DNA of 64,000 nt. Origin: Planctomycetota bacterium (GTDB taxonomy: Bacteria; Planctomycetota; Planctomycetia; Pirellulales; UBA7805). The translations under genes were made by a program, and so were the position numbers. Within the stretch, counting starts at the first letter, position 1; every line of letters starts with the position of its first letter. Shown piece after piece: positions 44,751 to 54,210 of the stretch. Under the pieces are notes generated by a model. That model was not told the DNA's origin, ran no database searches, and worked only from the letters and a program-made list of their open reading frames with translations. Where the stretch lies: NCBI GenBank assembly GCA_021413705.1, contig JAIOPX010000105.1, positions 1 through 64,000 of the forward strand. The letters run 5' to 3'.

Positions 44751-44859
44751 AGTATCCCATTACGCTCCGCGTGATGCTTCATTCATGTTGATGGTTTCGT
44801 TCAAATTCGGCTTCCGGCCGTGCCATCGATTCGATTTCAGATTTCCTTCTCCAGCATGC

Positions 44860-47187
44860 TCAGTAGTTTTTGAAGTAGTACTGAGCCACCTTCTGAGCAA
44901 TCGCTTGCCAACGAGTATCGCCCGTTGACTGGGCGCTGCAACTGAAAGTGGTAACGGCGTATTGCCAGTTGACGTTCTTAATGGTGCCGCTTGGCCCGGT
45001 CTCAACGCCGGTTCGAGTATTGCCGTCCGTCGAAATGAGTCCGCTGGAAAGAACTCGCGATTGTTCCCAGGCCAGCCCCTTGCTCAGCATGGTTTTGACT
45101 GCCGACGTCGTAACATCGTTGGGGAAGTAGGTGGCCCACAATTGAGCGTAGGTAAGGCCGACCGCTTGGTAACTACTGTCATATCCGCCTGCTTCAGGAT
45201 TCACTCCATTGGTCCATTGCCATGAAACGCCCTCTTTGATCTGAGATCGCGCCAGGCTCGACAAGAGAGTATTGCCTCCCACCAGCCGACTCGTTAATCC
45301 CATTGCCGTGGCAACCAGGTAGCGACGGTGCGTATACGGACTGTTGTTGGAAATACCTCGGCTCCACACCTCCGGCCGGGCCATCCAGAGCGCCGCCTTG
45401 TAGATTCGGTTTTTATAGATGTCGATCTTGGCTTGATACTGATCGGCATAGGGAGATTGTTTGAGCAGGAGACAGGACCGGGCCACGGCCTGAACAAAAA
45501 ACGAGGTGCTGTGAAATGGGTCTTGAGTGCCTGTGAAACTGCCGTCGGCCGCCTGTTGTTTGAAACCCCAATCGAAAGCCTTGAGGCCAGCCGCTATCTT
45601 CGCTGGATCGTTGTGGAGGAGTCCGTCGATGATCAGGCACTCTCCGTATCGCTGTTGCTCAATATACCACTTGGAGGATGTGCCCTGCTCCCACTTGGCA
45701 TTCACTCCCCAAGCTCCGCTAGAAACCATCTCGTCCCAGGTCAAATCACCGTAGACGGTGTTCGCCAGGAGGTTTGCGGACAGAAGTTGGAGATCATTGA
45801 GCGAGCTCGCCGAAGTTGCCGCGGAAATCTTGGCAGTGGTCTTCGAGATCAGGGAATCGCCGTTCCTTCCCGTGACCTTCAGTGTGACGGTATAGGTTCC
45901 CGGGGCAGCATATTTGTGGCTCGTCGTGGCACCGGAAGCCGTGCCGCCATCCCCAAAATTCCAAGCGTAAGTGAACCCGGCATTGGAATCGAGCATCCCA
46001 TTGTCGCGGGCCAAGGCGGCAAAGGATACGGACTTGCCAGCGGCCCCTTGGTAGGGACCAAGAATGTTCACGCGCAACGGCGAGTCCACGGCCGTGATCG
46101 TGACGGCGCTGGTCAAGCTTTTAGCGCCATCCTTGTCGGCGACGGTCAGCCTGGCGACATACGTCCCCTCGTCGTCCGGCTTGAAAGTGAACTTTGTTGA
46201 ACCGCCGGTTGAGGAGGCAAACGGACTTCCATTTTTGGTGACCGACCAGGATGCCTGAAACCCGGCGGTGACGTCGGCCGCGCTGGGGTCGCTCACGCTG
46301 CTCGACAAGGTAATGCTGGATCCCTCGCTGATTTCTCCGACAGGAGCGCCTTTGAGGCCGATGCGCGGCGCCACGTTCTTCACGATGACGGTCGAGACGG
46401 CCCGGCCAACTCGGCCCTGGGAATCTGTTGCGGTCAACGTGACAAGATAGGCGCCATCGTCGGCATATCGATGTTTCGTGACTAAGGTTCCTGTGGCAGT
46501 TTTACCGTCTCCAAAATCCCACACATACGATAAGCCTGTCGGATCGATAGCCGATCCTTTGAAGGTCAACTCGGAACCTTCGGAGCCAACTTGATCAGGG
46601 CTGATGGCGACGCTCGGCGCCTGTGAGGTCGTGCTCACGACATCCAGGGCACTGATCGCCCAACGCACGGTGACCCCCCCGCGATCTACGAGCCTCATCG
46701 CCAGCTTGCCATCGGTCACTTCCACGCGGTACGTGGGACGGTAAGGGCGCCCCGCTTCAACGGTGATGTTGGAGGCCACCTGCTTGCCATTGAGATAGAT
46801 ATCCATGTGGTCCCGCAACATTGCGTTATCCCCCATGGTGGGAGTCACCAGATAGTCGCCGTTGGGAAGGTCCAAGCGAAAGGTACGGTCTTTCCCGGCG
46901 TGTAAATCGCTCGTCAGCGAGGTTCCGCTGCTGCGAAGGACTTCCCGCACGCTGCTCGGGTCTGTCCAGCCGTATCCAGTCGCCAGGCTGTAGCGGGTTA
47001 CGGGGACGCTCACATAACCGCTACCCACCGAGGACGAACTGGTACCGAAATCGAGATGGTATGCCGCCATCATCCTCCGCGGCTCCAACTCATCCAACTG
47101 GAGCCGCTGTGAAAATGGGCGATTTCGGGGGCGCAGCGGTTTGCGACACCTCTTGAGAAGCTGAAAGATGCCAGTAAGCCAAGCCAC
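44860..47187 (-). CDS. secreted PKD-domain protein with C-terminal helical toroid-like region
   Basis: The N-terminus has a basic stretch and LDELEPRRMMAA, the LEPR-type export signal of planctomycetes. A malectin/CBM-like domain follows (YHLDFGTSSSSVGSGYVSV, DIYLNGKQV), then three PKD-like domains (YVWDFGDGKT, a middle one with DEGTYVARLTV, and YAWNFGDGGT). About 300 residues of paired helices come last (WYIEQQRYGECLIIDGLL, SPYTHRRYLVATAMGL), suggesting an alpha/alpha toroid of the polysaccharide-lyase/hydrolase type. Catalytic residues cannot be assigned. It is divergent from a glycan-assembly gene run, so it may act on that glycan. Confidence 0.75.
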   Translation of the reverse strand: MAWLTGIFQLLKRCRKPLRPRNRPFSQRLQLDELEPRRMMAAYHLDFGTSSSSVGSGYVSVPVTRYSLATGYGWTDPSSVREVLRSSGTSLTSDLHAGKDRTFRLDLPNGDYLVTPTMGDNAMLRDHMDIYLNGKQVASNITVEAGRPYRPTYRVEVTDGKLAMRLVDRGGVTVRWAISALDVVSTTSQAPSVAISPDQVGSEGSELTFKGSAIDPTGLSYVWDFGDGKTATGTLVTKHRYADDGAYLVTLTATDSQGRVGRAVSTVIVKNVAPRIGLKGAPVGEISEGSSITLSSSVSDPSAADVTAGFQASWSVTKNGSPFASSTGGSTKFTFKPDDEGTYVARLTVADKDGAKSLTSAVTITAVDSPLRVNILGPYQGAAGKSVSFAALARDNGMLDSNAGFTYAWNFGDGGTASGATTSHKYAAPGTYTVTLKVTGRNGDSLISKTTAKISAATSASSLNDLQLLSANLLANTVYGDLTWDEMVSSGAWGVNAKWEQGTSSKWYIEQQRYGECLIIDGLLHNDPAKIAAGLKAFDWGFKQQAADGSFTGTQDPFHSTSFFVQAVARSCLLLKQSPYADQYQAKIDIYKNRIYKAALWMARPEVWSRGISNNSPYTHRRYLVATAMGLTSRLVGGNTLLSSLARSQIKEGVSWQWTNGVNPEAGGYDSSYQAVGLTYAQLWATYFPNDVTTSAVKTMLSKGLAWEQSRVLSSGLISTDGNTRTGVETGPSGTIKNVNWQYAVTTFSCSAQSTGDTRWQAIAQKVAQYYFKNY

Positions 47188-47860
47188 AGTGACAGAATCC
47201 TCGCGAAATAGGTTGAAAGTCGCGGTGAGCCCACTGGAGGTGCGTCAGCAAGGATGAGAACTCGGGGGAGCCAATCGGCAAGTTTGCAGATTTCGCTGCG
47301 ACCAAGGAGAAGTGAATCGGTGCGATAGCGCTGAGAGAAGTACGACCTGAGTTCGCCGAGCCCGTTTCGGCGGGGGCGAAGTGTAGGGAGGAGCATCTGG
47401 AAATCGCAAGAGCAACTGCACGCTCCAAACCGAGCGCCAGCAGGGACGGTCTCCCCGACTTTTTGGGGGCATTAGCGCGCACGCAAGCACGAGACATCGA
47501 GACAGCACGGCATCCATTGATGCGTGTATGACTATGCTCCACTCTGTACGATTTGCGTCACGATGATTGAACAGTGAATGAAGATTGTCAGTGATTTACG
47601 CTGCAGCGTGAGTCCGAAAATCAGCGGCACACCTTGCCCAGTCGTAACGCAGAGGTTGCTGCCAATACTAGCTGTGATGTGAAACACATCAGCGAACGAG
47701 TGACGTTTTGGAAACCGAACCGGTTTCTCGGAGATCAATTCCTGCAACAAGAAAAGAAAAATTTTGTGGATTTGTTGATGTTACGACAGTTGGCATGTAA
47801 TTCGCCTTGCAGGGTGGACCAATCCCGCAAGGGGGCTGCACTCAACGGAACGGAAAATCC
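47188..47860. other. large divergent regulatory region between the PKD protein and the glycan cluster
   Basis: This 670-bp spacer has no convincing ORF. The tracked minus-strand frames at 47090-47542 show no conserved features, and three frames overlap over the same bases. It holds the sigma-54-like site at 47790. AT content rises sharply after about 47680, as expected for a promoter region. I see no repeats of the families found elsewhere. Confidence 0.35.
47790..47806 (+). promoter_or_regulatory. sigma-54-like -24/-12 site before the glycan cluster
   Basis: TTGGCATG-TAAT-TCGCC has GG and GC exactly 12 nt apart and differs from the TTGGCACG-N4-TTGCW consensus at three positions. The predicted start of transcription would be near 47817, about 44 nt before ATG 47861. 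Single-site matches can be chance. Confidence 0.35.
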
Positions 47861-48922
47861 ATGACTCCTCCATCAGTCTTATCGCCAGCGCCGAAAGCAT
47901 CGCCTGTCGCTGTCAGTGCTACGCAACAGGGAAAGAGAGAGTTCGATGCAATTCGTCGTCGGACCGATGACGCCCCAGTCGTCAGCAGGATGTTGAGTTT
48001 TGTGATCCCCATCAAGGATGAGCAAGACTCGATTGTGGACCTCTACTGCCTGATCGAACGCGAGGTCGAAGCCAACTCCGCGTTTGAGGTGATCTTCGTG
48101 GACGATGGCAGCCGCGACGGCTCCTGGGAGATGATCTCGGAGCTGGCTCTGGCCAAGCCGGACCATGTGCGGGGAATTCGGTTTCGCCGCAATGCCGGAA
48201 AAGCGGCTGCTTTGAGCGCCGGTTTTCAGTCGGCCCGGGGGAGCGTCGTGTTCACGCTCGACGGCGATCTTCAGGACGATCCTCACGAAATTCGCCGCTT
48301 TTTAGCCAAGTTGGACGAGGGCTACGACCTCGTCTCTGGCTGGAAAAAAGTGCGCCACGACCCCTGGCACAAGGTCTGGCCAAGCCGCGTTTTCAACCGC
48401 ATGATCAGCCACCTCGGCGGGGTTCCGTTGCACGACCACAACTGTGGATTCAAGTGCTACCGGGCGGAAGTGGCCAAGAATTTGGCGGTCTACGGCGATT
48501 TGCACCGGATGATACCCAGCCTCGCCGCCATGCAGGGATATCGTTCGACAGAAATCGAGGTTTTGCACCATCCGCGACTCCATGGCACCAGTAAATACGG
48601 TGTCGGCCGGTTTCTGCGCGGATTTTTTGACATGCTCACGATCTATTTCTTGCGGCATTTCAGCGAACGCCCTGCACATTTCTGTGGGGGGGTGGGAGCC
48701 GTCATGCTGCTTATGGGAATTATTTTGTTTTGCGGTGTGCCACTGGCGGGAGCGGAATCGCCCCGCCTGGCAGCCGTGGGAATGGGAGCGGCGCTGCTCG
48801 CCGCCACTCCCGTCATCTGGACCTTGGGTTTTATCGCGGAACTTCTCAATAGGAGCACGTTGCACCGGCAACGAAAGCTGCCGATCTGCGAAGACACCGA
48901 TGAGCCCATTTCGTCCATCTGA
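47861..48922 (+). CDS. family 2 glycosyltransferase, polyprenyl-phosphate sugar synthase type
   Basis: The catalytic domain (FVIPIKDEQDSI, FEVIFVDDGSRDGSWEMI, GIRFRRNAGKAAALSAGFQSARG, TLDGDLQDDP, DHNCGFKCYRAEV) is of the DPM1/GtrB type that makes polyprenyl-phosphate sugars. Two C-terminal membrane helices follow (VGAVMLLMGIILFCG, LAATPVIWTLGFIAELL). It could supply the lipid-linked donor needed by the GT39-like enzyme encoded 5 kb downstream. ATG 47861 gives 353 residues; the tracked start at 47807 is a TTG inside the promoter zone. First gene of the plus-strand cluster. Confidence 0.9.
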   Translation: MTPPSVLSPAPKASPVAVSATQQGKREFDAIRRRTDDAPVVSRMLSFVIPIKDEQDSIVDLYCLIEREVEANSAFEVIFVDDGSRDGSWEMISELALAKPDHVRGIRFRRNAGKAAALSAGFQSARGSVVFTLDGDLQDDPHEIRRFLAKLDEGYDLVSGWKKVRHDPWHKVWPSRVFNRMISHLGGVPLHDHNCGFKCYRAEVAKNLAVYGDLHRMIPSLAAMQGYRSTEIEVLHHPRLHGTSKYGVGRFLRGFFDMLTIYFLRHFSERPAHFCGGVGAVMLLMGIILFCGVPLAGAESPRLAAVGMGAALLAATPVIWTLGFIAELLNRSTLHRQRKLPICEDTDEPISSI

Positions 48923-48957
48923 CATTCCTATGTATCACACGCACATGCGAGACAATC

Positions 48958-50328
48958 ATGTATTCTCCTGTTGGAAGCACTCAGGCTGTTCGTTCGCTGC
49001 GCATTTTGGTCATCGCCTCCACTTATCCGCGCCACGAGGATGACTACGCAGTACCCTGGCTACGCACCTCGGTTCAACACCTGGTCGAGCGAGGTCATCG
49101 GGTGTCGGTGTTGGCGCCATCCTATAAGGGACTTGGCAGTCACCAGATTGATGGAGTGATGGTCCACCGTTTCAGGTATGGCCCGGCGTGTTGGGAGCAG
49201 TTGACCCACGAAGAAGGTGCGCCGAGCCGGATTCGCAATCATCCTCTCTACCAATTGATGGGACTGCCGTATGTTTGCCTGGGTTTGCGGGCCGGGTTTC
49301 GCCTTGCTCGCCGAGAACCCTTCGACATCGTCCACGTTCACTGGCCGTTTCCTCACGGCCCGATCGGACTTGCGGCTGCCCGCGCATGCGGGGCCAAAGT
49401 AGTCATGACCTGCCACGGGGCAGAGTTCGCGATGGCCCGCCGAAAGCGTTGGACGCGCCCGCTGCTGCGACACTCGTTGCGGCGTGCCGATCTTCTCTTG
49501 GCCAATAGCACAGACACGGCCAAGCATATCGAGAGTCTAAGCGGATGCAAGGCGGCTGTTCTCCCCTTTGGATCGACGGTCGCAGCGGCTCCGATTCTCC
49601 CGCCTGAGAATGAAACGCCAGCCCTCGTCGCATCCGAGCACCGGATCTCGCGAGTTCTCTTCACGGGACGGTTGATCCAGCGCAAAGGGGTGGAATATCT
49701 TCTCCGAGCTGTCCCGTTGATACTGGCCCGGCGACAGGCCGAGTTCATCATTACCGGCGACGGTGATCAACGGGCGAGCTTGGAGTCTCTTTCCCACGCG
49801 CTGCACTTGGACGACTCCGTGCGATTTCTGGGGTTCGTCACCAACAAACAACTCGAAGCCCAATATGCGAGGTGCGATGTCTGGGTTAATCCATCCATTA
49901 TCGACGACAACGGCGATACCGAAGGCTTGGGAGTGGGAGCCATCGAAGCGTATGCTCACCGCAAACCGGTGGTGGCTTCGGCCGTAGGCGGAATCCCAGA
50001 TGCGGTCCGGCACGGGATCACCGGGCTCTTGGTTCGCGAGAAAGACTCGCGCCAGTTGGCAGATGCGATCGTCACGATTCTGGACGATCCCGAGCGTGCG
50101 ACGCAGATGGCGGACGCAGGTTTTCGGTTTGCGCAAGAAACTTTCGACTGGTCCAACCTGACGCGACGGTTGGAAGATATGTATTACGAAACGCTCGCAG
50201 AAAAGCAGCCTGCCGAGCGGCCTGTGCGTTCGCGTTTTTCTCTGTTACGCAAGCCGTTTCTCTATCCCTCATCGCGGGGCAATCTGGCTTGTGAAACGTC
50301 CGAAACCCTAGAGGCCATCGACCCATGA
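48958..50328 (+). CDS. family 4 glycosyltransferase
   Basis: This GT-B fold retaining glycosyltransferase of 456 residues is probably cytosolic and uses a nucleotide sugar. The N-domain has RILVIASTYPRHEDDYAVPWL and DIVHVHWPFPHGPIGLAAA. The C-domain has VLFTGRLIQRKGVEYLLRAVPLI, FIITGDGDQ and the donor-site DTEGLGVGAIEAYAHRKPVVASAVGGIP. Sugar specificity cannot be told. Its last four bases overlap the start of the next gene (ATGA), so translation is coupled. Confidence 0.9.
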   Translation: MYSPVGSTQAVRSLRILVIASTYPRHEDDYAVPWLRTSVQHLVERGHRVSVLAPSYKGLGSHQIDGVMVHRFRYGPACWEQLTHEEGAPSRIRNHPLYQLMGLPYVCLGLRAGFRLARREPFDIVHVHWPFPHGPIGLAAARACGAKVVMTCHGAEFAMARRKRWTRPLLRHSLRRADLLLANSTDTAKHIESLSGCKAAVLPFGSTVAAAPILPPENETPALVASEHRISRVLFTGRLIQRKGVEYLLRAVPLILARRQAEFIITGDGDQRASLESLSHALHLDDSVRFLGFVTNKQLEAQYARCDVWVNPSIIDDNGDTEGLGVGAIEAYAHRKPVVASAVGGIPDAVRHGITGLLVREKDSRQLADAIVTILDDPERATQMADAGFRFAQETFDWSNLTRRLEDMYYETLAEKQPAERPVRSRFSLLRKPFLYPSSRGNLACETSETLEAIDP

Positions 50329-51347
50329 AGCCACAACACGCGCGCATCGTGAAAATAGCAACTGCAGTCGCCATTGTTGCCAGTGTCGCGGTATTTTTGC
50401 TGCCGGCAGCGATGACGCTGATGGAGCAGTTATCGGGGCGTTTTGCCGACTTCCGCTGGATGTCGCTGGGAATTGCTATTGGGTTAGCTCTTATCTACTG
50501 GCCGGCCAGCGCCTACGGCTGGAACTTGGTACTAGGGGCGCTTGGCCATGCATTGCCGACGCGAACGGCCATTCGCATCTGGGTTTCGACTCAAACCTGC
50601 CGTTGGTTGCCTGGCGGGGTGTGGCATTACAGTTCTCGCACGTTGCAGGCCATCAGTCAGGGAGTGCCTTCCACGGTGGCCGTGGCCAGCATGGGGCTGG
50701 AACTGCTCCTGACGATTGCCGCCTGGGGAGTCGTCGGCGTGATGGGAATGGCCTGGTATGGCAACCGTCAGTTTCAGGTGGAACGAATCTTTTCGGCAGG
50801 AACGATCGAGGTCATTCTCTCGGGCGTCCTGTTGCTGATTCTGTTTGGCGCAGCCGTTTGGCTCTCCGCGCGCTGGTTTCCTCAGAAGCTACTGGCCATG
50901 AGAGAACGATTGGTCTCGCTTCGAGCCGTCAGGCCGCGGGCGATTCCCACGATAATGAGCTTCCTGGTGTACATCGCACTCGCGATGCTCAACGGCCTGA
51001 CCTTTTATGCGGTCATCGATGCGGTATCTCCGGACCATCACGTTCCTTTATTGGCCGCTATCTCCATCAATGCACTGGCCTGGGTCGTGGGGCTTCTGGC
51101 CATCATGGCGCCGGGGGGACTCGTCGTGCGCGAAGCGGCCCTGGCATTGCAGTTGGGCTTGTGGATGCCCCCTGCGGAGGCCGTTTTGATCGCCGTGTTG
51201 TGGCGGCTGGTGCAAATGGCAGTGGAAGTGGTGTGTGTTACCGGCTCCTACGTTCCCCAATCCTTGGGAGCGCGGCTTGCACGTCGTCTTAGGCCAGCCG
51301 AGCCGTGGAATGGTCTTTCAACACTTGAAACCAAGTCAACCAAGTAA
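50325..51347 (+). CDS. UPF0104/LPG-synthase-TM-like membrane protein
   Basis: A 340-residue polytopic protein with eight or so helices resembles the transmembrane (flippase) part of lysylphosphatidylglycerol synthases and UPF0104 proteins: RIWVSTQTCRWLPGGVWHY, NALAWVVGLLAIMAPGGLVVREAALALQLG. In glycan clusters such proteins are often found next to glycosyltransferases and may move or modify lipid-linked intermediates. It overlaps the GT4 gene by 4 nt. No Wzx or ABC exporter is present in the cluster, so it is a candidate for that step (inference). Confidence 0.8.
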   Translation: MKPQHARIVKIATAVAIVASVAVFLLPAAMTLMEQLSGRFADFRWMSLGIAIGLALIYWPASAYGWNLVLGALGHALPTRTAIRIWVSTQTCRWLPGGVWHYSSRTLQAISQGVPSTVAVASMGLELLLTIAAWGVVGVMGMAWYGNRQFQVERIFSAGTIEVILSGVLLLILFGAAVWLSARWFPQKLLAMRERLVSLRAVRPRAIPTIMSFLVYIALAMLNGLTFYAVIDAVSPDHHVPLLAAISINALAWVVGLLAIMAPGGLVVREAALALQLGLWMPPAEAVLIAVLWRLVQMAVEVVCVTGSYVPQSLGARLARRLRPAEPWNGLSTLETKSTK

Positions 51348-51372
51348 CTTTGAGATGTGACAGGTGAAAACA

Positions 51373-52935
51373 ATGGTACCCCTTCAAAGCAACGATGACA
51401 GTGACTCCAAGAGCGCAGCCACGAAGGCGCGGAATCAATTGACGAATCGAGGCTGGGGAATCCTGCCGCTCCGCAATCACGCGGGAACCATGGTGGTGGT
51501 CTTCTTCACCCTGGCTGCGTCCGCTGCGATTGTCTGGTATGTCGTGCGGCCAACCTACATGCACCCCAGTAATCGCACCTATACCTCGGGAATGGGATAC
51601 CCAGCCATCTTGCGAGCGCAGGGAAAACCCTTTCCCGTGACAACCGGACACGCGACCGAGCGAGTGCTCAATCACCAGTTTCTGGGAGAAGGTATCATCG
51701 AGACGGAACCAGTGCGCGTGCCCATCGTGCCTGAGGGGCGTGTCGCCCGCGTGCTCGTCGAGGAGGGAGATCACGTTAAGCGAGGGCAGGTTCTGGCGGA
51801 ACTCGATACTTCGGTTCAGGAGAGCAAGATTGCCGAAGCCAAGAACGCCATTGATGCGGCAGCAGTCCAGGTAGAACGCGCACGGGTTGGTTCTGTATAC
51901 GGAATGCAGATGGAACGCCCCGAGATCGTGCGTGCTCAACTGGAACTGGCAAAAAAGCAGGTCAAGATTACCAGTCAACTCGTGGAAGCCTATGGCAAAT
52001 TGCAGAAGCAGAACGTCATTTCCGCCGAAGCGATGCTGCAACAGGAGCTTGCCGCCAATCAGGCTTTGGCAACGCTAAGCGAGGCGGAGCAGAACACCAA
52101 GATCTCGCAGGCCGGACGCCCCTTGAGCGTGCAGGCGGCAGAACTGGCTTTGCAAGAAGCTCGCTTGAAGCACAAAGTCTACACCCGTGAATTGGAGGAT
52201 TTCAAGATTCGCGCGATCGCCGATGGCATGGTAGCTCAGGTGCTGATTCACGAAGGTGAATACAACCGCAACATCGGAACCTCGGCCTTCGTGTTGGCTG
52301 TGGGACAATGGTTCGGCGGCAATTTCGACCAGACCACCATGGGCCGCTTTCCCGAGGGAGCCCCTGTACACGTCCGGCTGGAAGCCTTTCCCGGCAGGGT
52401 GTTTGAAGGTCGAGTTCGCAAAGTGAAGCCGATGGTCACCTATAACTCTGGCGGGCCTGAAGCTGCTCGACCGATTCGTCCTATGGGAACCGGCTCGCCC
52501 GAATGGCCCGCCACATTCACCACGCGGATCGAACTGGTCGCCGGGAGTGAGTTGCCAGGTATTGTCCCCGGCCTGACAGGATTTGCTGAAGTCAAAGTGG
52601 AGCGGCGCGGCACGGCCGTGCCCGATGGCAGCCTGACCTCGGTTGCAGCGGGGCGGGCGATTGCCTATGTGGTGGAAGGAGATAAGTTTCACGCGCAGCA
52701 AGTCGCGATTGCCCAGGCATCCGACGGCTGGATTGAGATTTTGTCCGGTCTGACGCCCGGCACTGAAATCATCGTCGACGGACACCAGATCCTTCGCCCC
52801 GGAGACCGCATTCTTGGTACACCTGCCAAGAGCGCATCGTCTCCGGCAAATGAGAAGATTGCTCGCCCTGCTGAGCAGCCCAATAAGGTTGCTCAGGGAA
52901 TTGAAGTTGTTACTCCAACACTGATGGGCAGGTAA
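51373..52935 (+). CDS. HlyD/RND-type membrane-fusion adaptor protein
   Basis: The 520-residue protein has one N-terminal membrane helix (TMVVVFFTLAASAAIVWYVV). A biotinyl-lipoyl half (GRVARVLVEEGDHVKRGQVLAELDTS) is followed by a long coiled-coil hairpin (residues 150-260, rich in Ala/Glu/Gln), the second lipoyl half (FKIRAIADGMVAQVLIHEGEY) and beta-barrel domains ending DGHQILRPGDRIL. Such adaptors connect inner-membrane pumps to an outer-membrane channel. No pump or channel gene is adjacent, which is unusual. ATG 51373 follows AGGTGA; GTG 51364 is the alternative. Confidence 0.88.
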   Translation: MVPLQSNDDSDSKSAATKARNQLTNRGWGILPLRNHAGTMVVVFFTLAASAAIVWYVVRPTYMHPSNRTYTSGMGYPAILRAQGKPFPVTTGHATERVLNHQFLGEGIIETEPVRVPIVPEGRVARVLVEEGDHVKRGQVLAELDTSVQESKIAEAKNAIDAAAVQVERARVGSVYGMQMERPEIVRAQLELAKKQVKITSQLVEAYGKLQKQNVISAEAMLQQELAANQALATLSEAEQNTKISQAGRPLSVQAAELALQEARLKHKVYTRELEDFKIRAIADGMVAQVLIHEGEYNRNIGTSAFVLAVGQWFGGNFDQTTMGRFPEGAPVHVRLEAFPGRVFEGRVRKVKPMVTYNSGGPEAARPIRPMGTGSPEWPATFTTRIELVAGSELPGIVPGLTGFAEVKVERRGTAVPDGSLTSVAAGRAIAYVVEGDKFHAQQVAIAQASDGWIEILSGLTPGTEIIVDGHQILRPGDRILGTPAKSASSPANEKIARPAEQPNKVAQGIEVVTPTLMGR

Positions 52936-52940
52936 CGAGC

Positions 52941-53825
52941 ATGCGCCGCTTATTGATCCAACTGTTGGCGATTGCCGGCGTGGCCGTCAGTGTGCTGAGT
53001 TGTGGACTGATGTGGTTTGCCATTCCGGTCGGTGCTGAACCGATGTTTGCATCGCCGGAAGCAATTCACACCGATCAGCCGCAGTTCACCATGACCTATC
53101 GCCTGGTCACGGTCGTCGCGTTGGCAATCATTGTCATTTGTTGGGCACTGGGAAAAGCCGGTTCATGGGGTCTGCTGGCAACCTGCCTGTGGCTCTCGGC
53201 ACTGCTCACCTTTCCCTACGCCGTCATGAATTGGGAGCCTAGGATCGCCGGCGATGCGGCCTGGCTCGAAGCTCAACACCGCAATCTGATTTGGTCTGGC
53301 GGCGATTTGAACATGAGTCTCGGTCACCGCATTGACGGTGTGATGGACAAGATCCTGCTGACCCAGACGCCGCGGAGCGTCAATCCCGTGGAGGTTAGCG
53401 AATGGCAGCCCAGTGAGTTGACTTTGGCGCGGTTGCCTAACTTGGTGGATCGACTCGGCTACTCCAACAAGTTTTTCGAATTCATTCGTCCTGGCTGGGT
53501 TGCCGCGCTGGCAGGAAGCATTCTGATTCTGGTGGCCATCGGGGCTCCTGTTGGCCATCTCGACATAGGGCGCTTCGTGAGGATGTCTGGCATCCTCTCG
53601 GCATCCATTCTTCTACTTGCCCTGGCCGCCTGGTGCTGGTCCTTTGCTGCGGCGTCGGACCTCACAGTAGCGGCCAATAGCACTGCCCGGGGTGACTATG
53701 AGATGGCTTTGGATGCCATGCAACGCGCGAAAGACAAACTTCCCTCGCTGGCAGAAGATAGCTATTTCATTGCTCAGCAGGGACTGCTGGAAGATGCATT
53801 AGGCAGGCGGACTGCCGCGGGCTGA
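52941..53825 (+). CDS. membrane protein, N-terminal part (frameshifted)
   Basis: The 294-residue frame encodes about five membrane helices (LLIQLLAIAGVAVSVLSCGLMWF, VTVVALAIIVICWALGKA, WVAALAGSILILVAIGAPVG and ASILLLALAAWCWSFAAA). A TPR-like start follows (GDYEMALDAMQRAKDKLPSLAEDSYFIAQQGLLEDALG) and then TGA. The TPR pattern continues at once in the +1 frame (53845-54210), so the two ORFs are most likely one gene broken near 53805-53825. It starts 5 bp after the adaptor gene. Role in the cluster unknown. Confidence 0.75.
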   Translation: MRRLLIQLLAIAGVAVSVLSCGLMWFAIPVGAEPMFASPEAIHTDQPQFTMTYRLVTVVALAIIVICWALGKAGSWGLLATCLWLSALLTFPYAVMNWEPRIAGDAAWLEAQHRNLIWSGGDLNMSLGHRIDGVMDKILLTQTPRSVNPVEVSEWQPSELTLARLPNLVDRLGYSNKFFEFIRPGWVAALAGSILILVAIGAPVGHLDIGRFVRMSGILSASILLLALAAWCWSFAAASDLTVAANSTARGDYEMALDAMQRAKDKLPSLAEDSYFIAQQGLLEDALGRRTAAG

Positions 53826-53844
53826 TGTTGCCTACGAGCGCCTC

Positions 53845-54210
53845 GTGGACGATGCCGAAACCCCGGCCGCTATTCGCCGTGAGGCCTGCCGAGCGATGCT
53901 CCGTTCGGCCATCGACGCGCTCAATGCCGGACGAACCAATGCGGCTGCGGAACTCTTGGAAAAGGTGCTAGCTACCGAGCCGTGCAATCTTAAGGCGAAC
54001 TACGCGCTGCAACTTGCCTGTCTGCGAGCGGGGCGCTATCAAGAGGTTCCTCAATTGGCTCTCCGGCTGGAAGCAGTTTATCGCTCTTTTCAATTTCCTT
54101 CCAAGTTGGCGGTTGTTTCCGCGTCTTATCAAAACGCCGTAGTGGCTGATGCCGCCGAGGGAAACACCAAGCTCGCCGTGGCCCACGGACGAAAGGTGGC
54201 AAAACCTTGA
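53845..54210 (+). CDS. TPR-like C-terminal part of the preceding gene
   Basis: The frame is open from just after the upstream TGA (encoding DVAYERLVDDAE) and carries helical repeats: MLRSAIDALNAGRTNAAAELLEKVLATEPCNLKANYALQLACLRAGRYQEV. GTG 53845 has no ribosome site. Continuation of the upstream helical repeat makes a single-nucleotide or two-nucleotide indel the simplest explanation. Its TGA overlaps the TTG start of the next gene (TTGA), indicating coupling. Confidence 0.65.
   Translation: MDDAETPAAIRREACRAMLRSAIDALNAGRTNAAAELLEKVLATEPCNLKANYALQLACLRAGRYQEVPQLALRLEAVYRSFQFPSKLAVVSASYQNAVVADAAEGNTKLAVAHGRKVAKP

Noticed and set aside
47090-47542. 150-residue minus-strand ORF in front of the PKD gene
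   Set aside because: Three overlapping frames are open over the same GC-rich DNA, none shows family motifs, and the PKD gene start lies within it in another frame.
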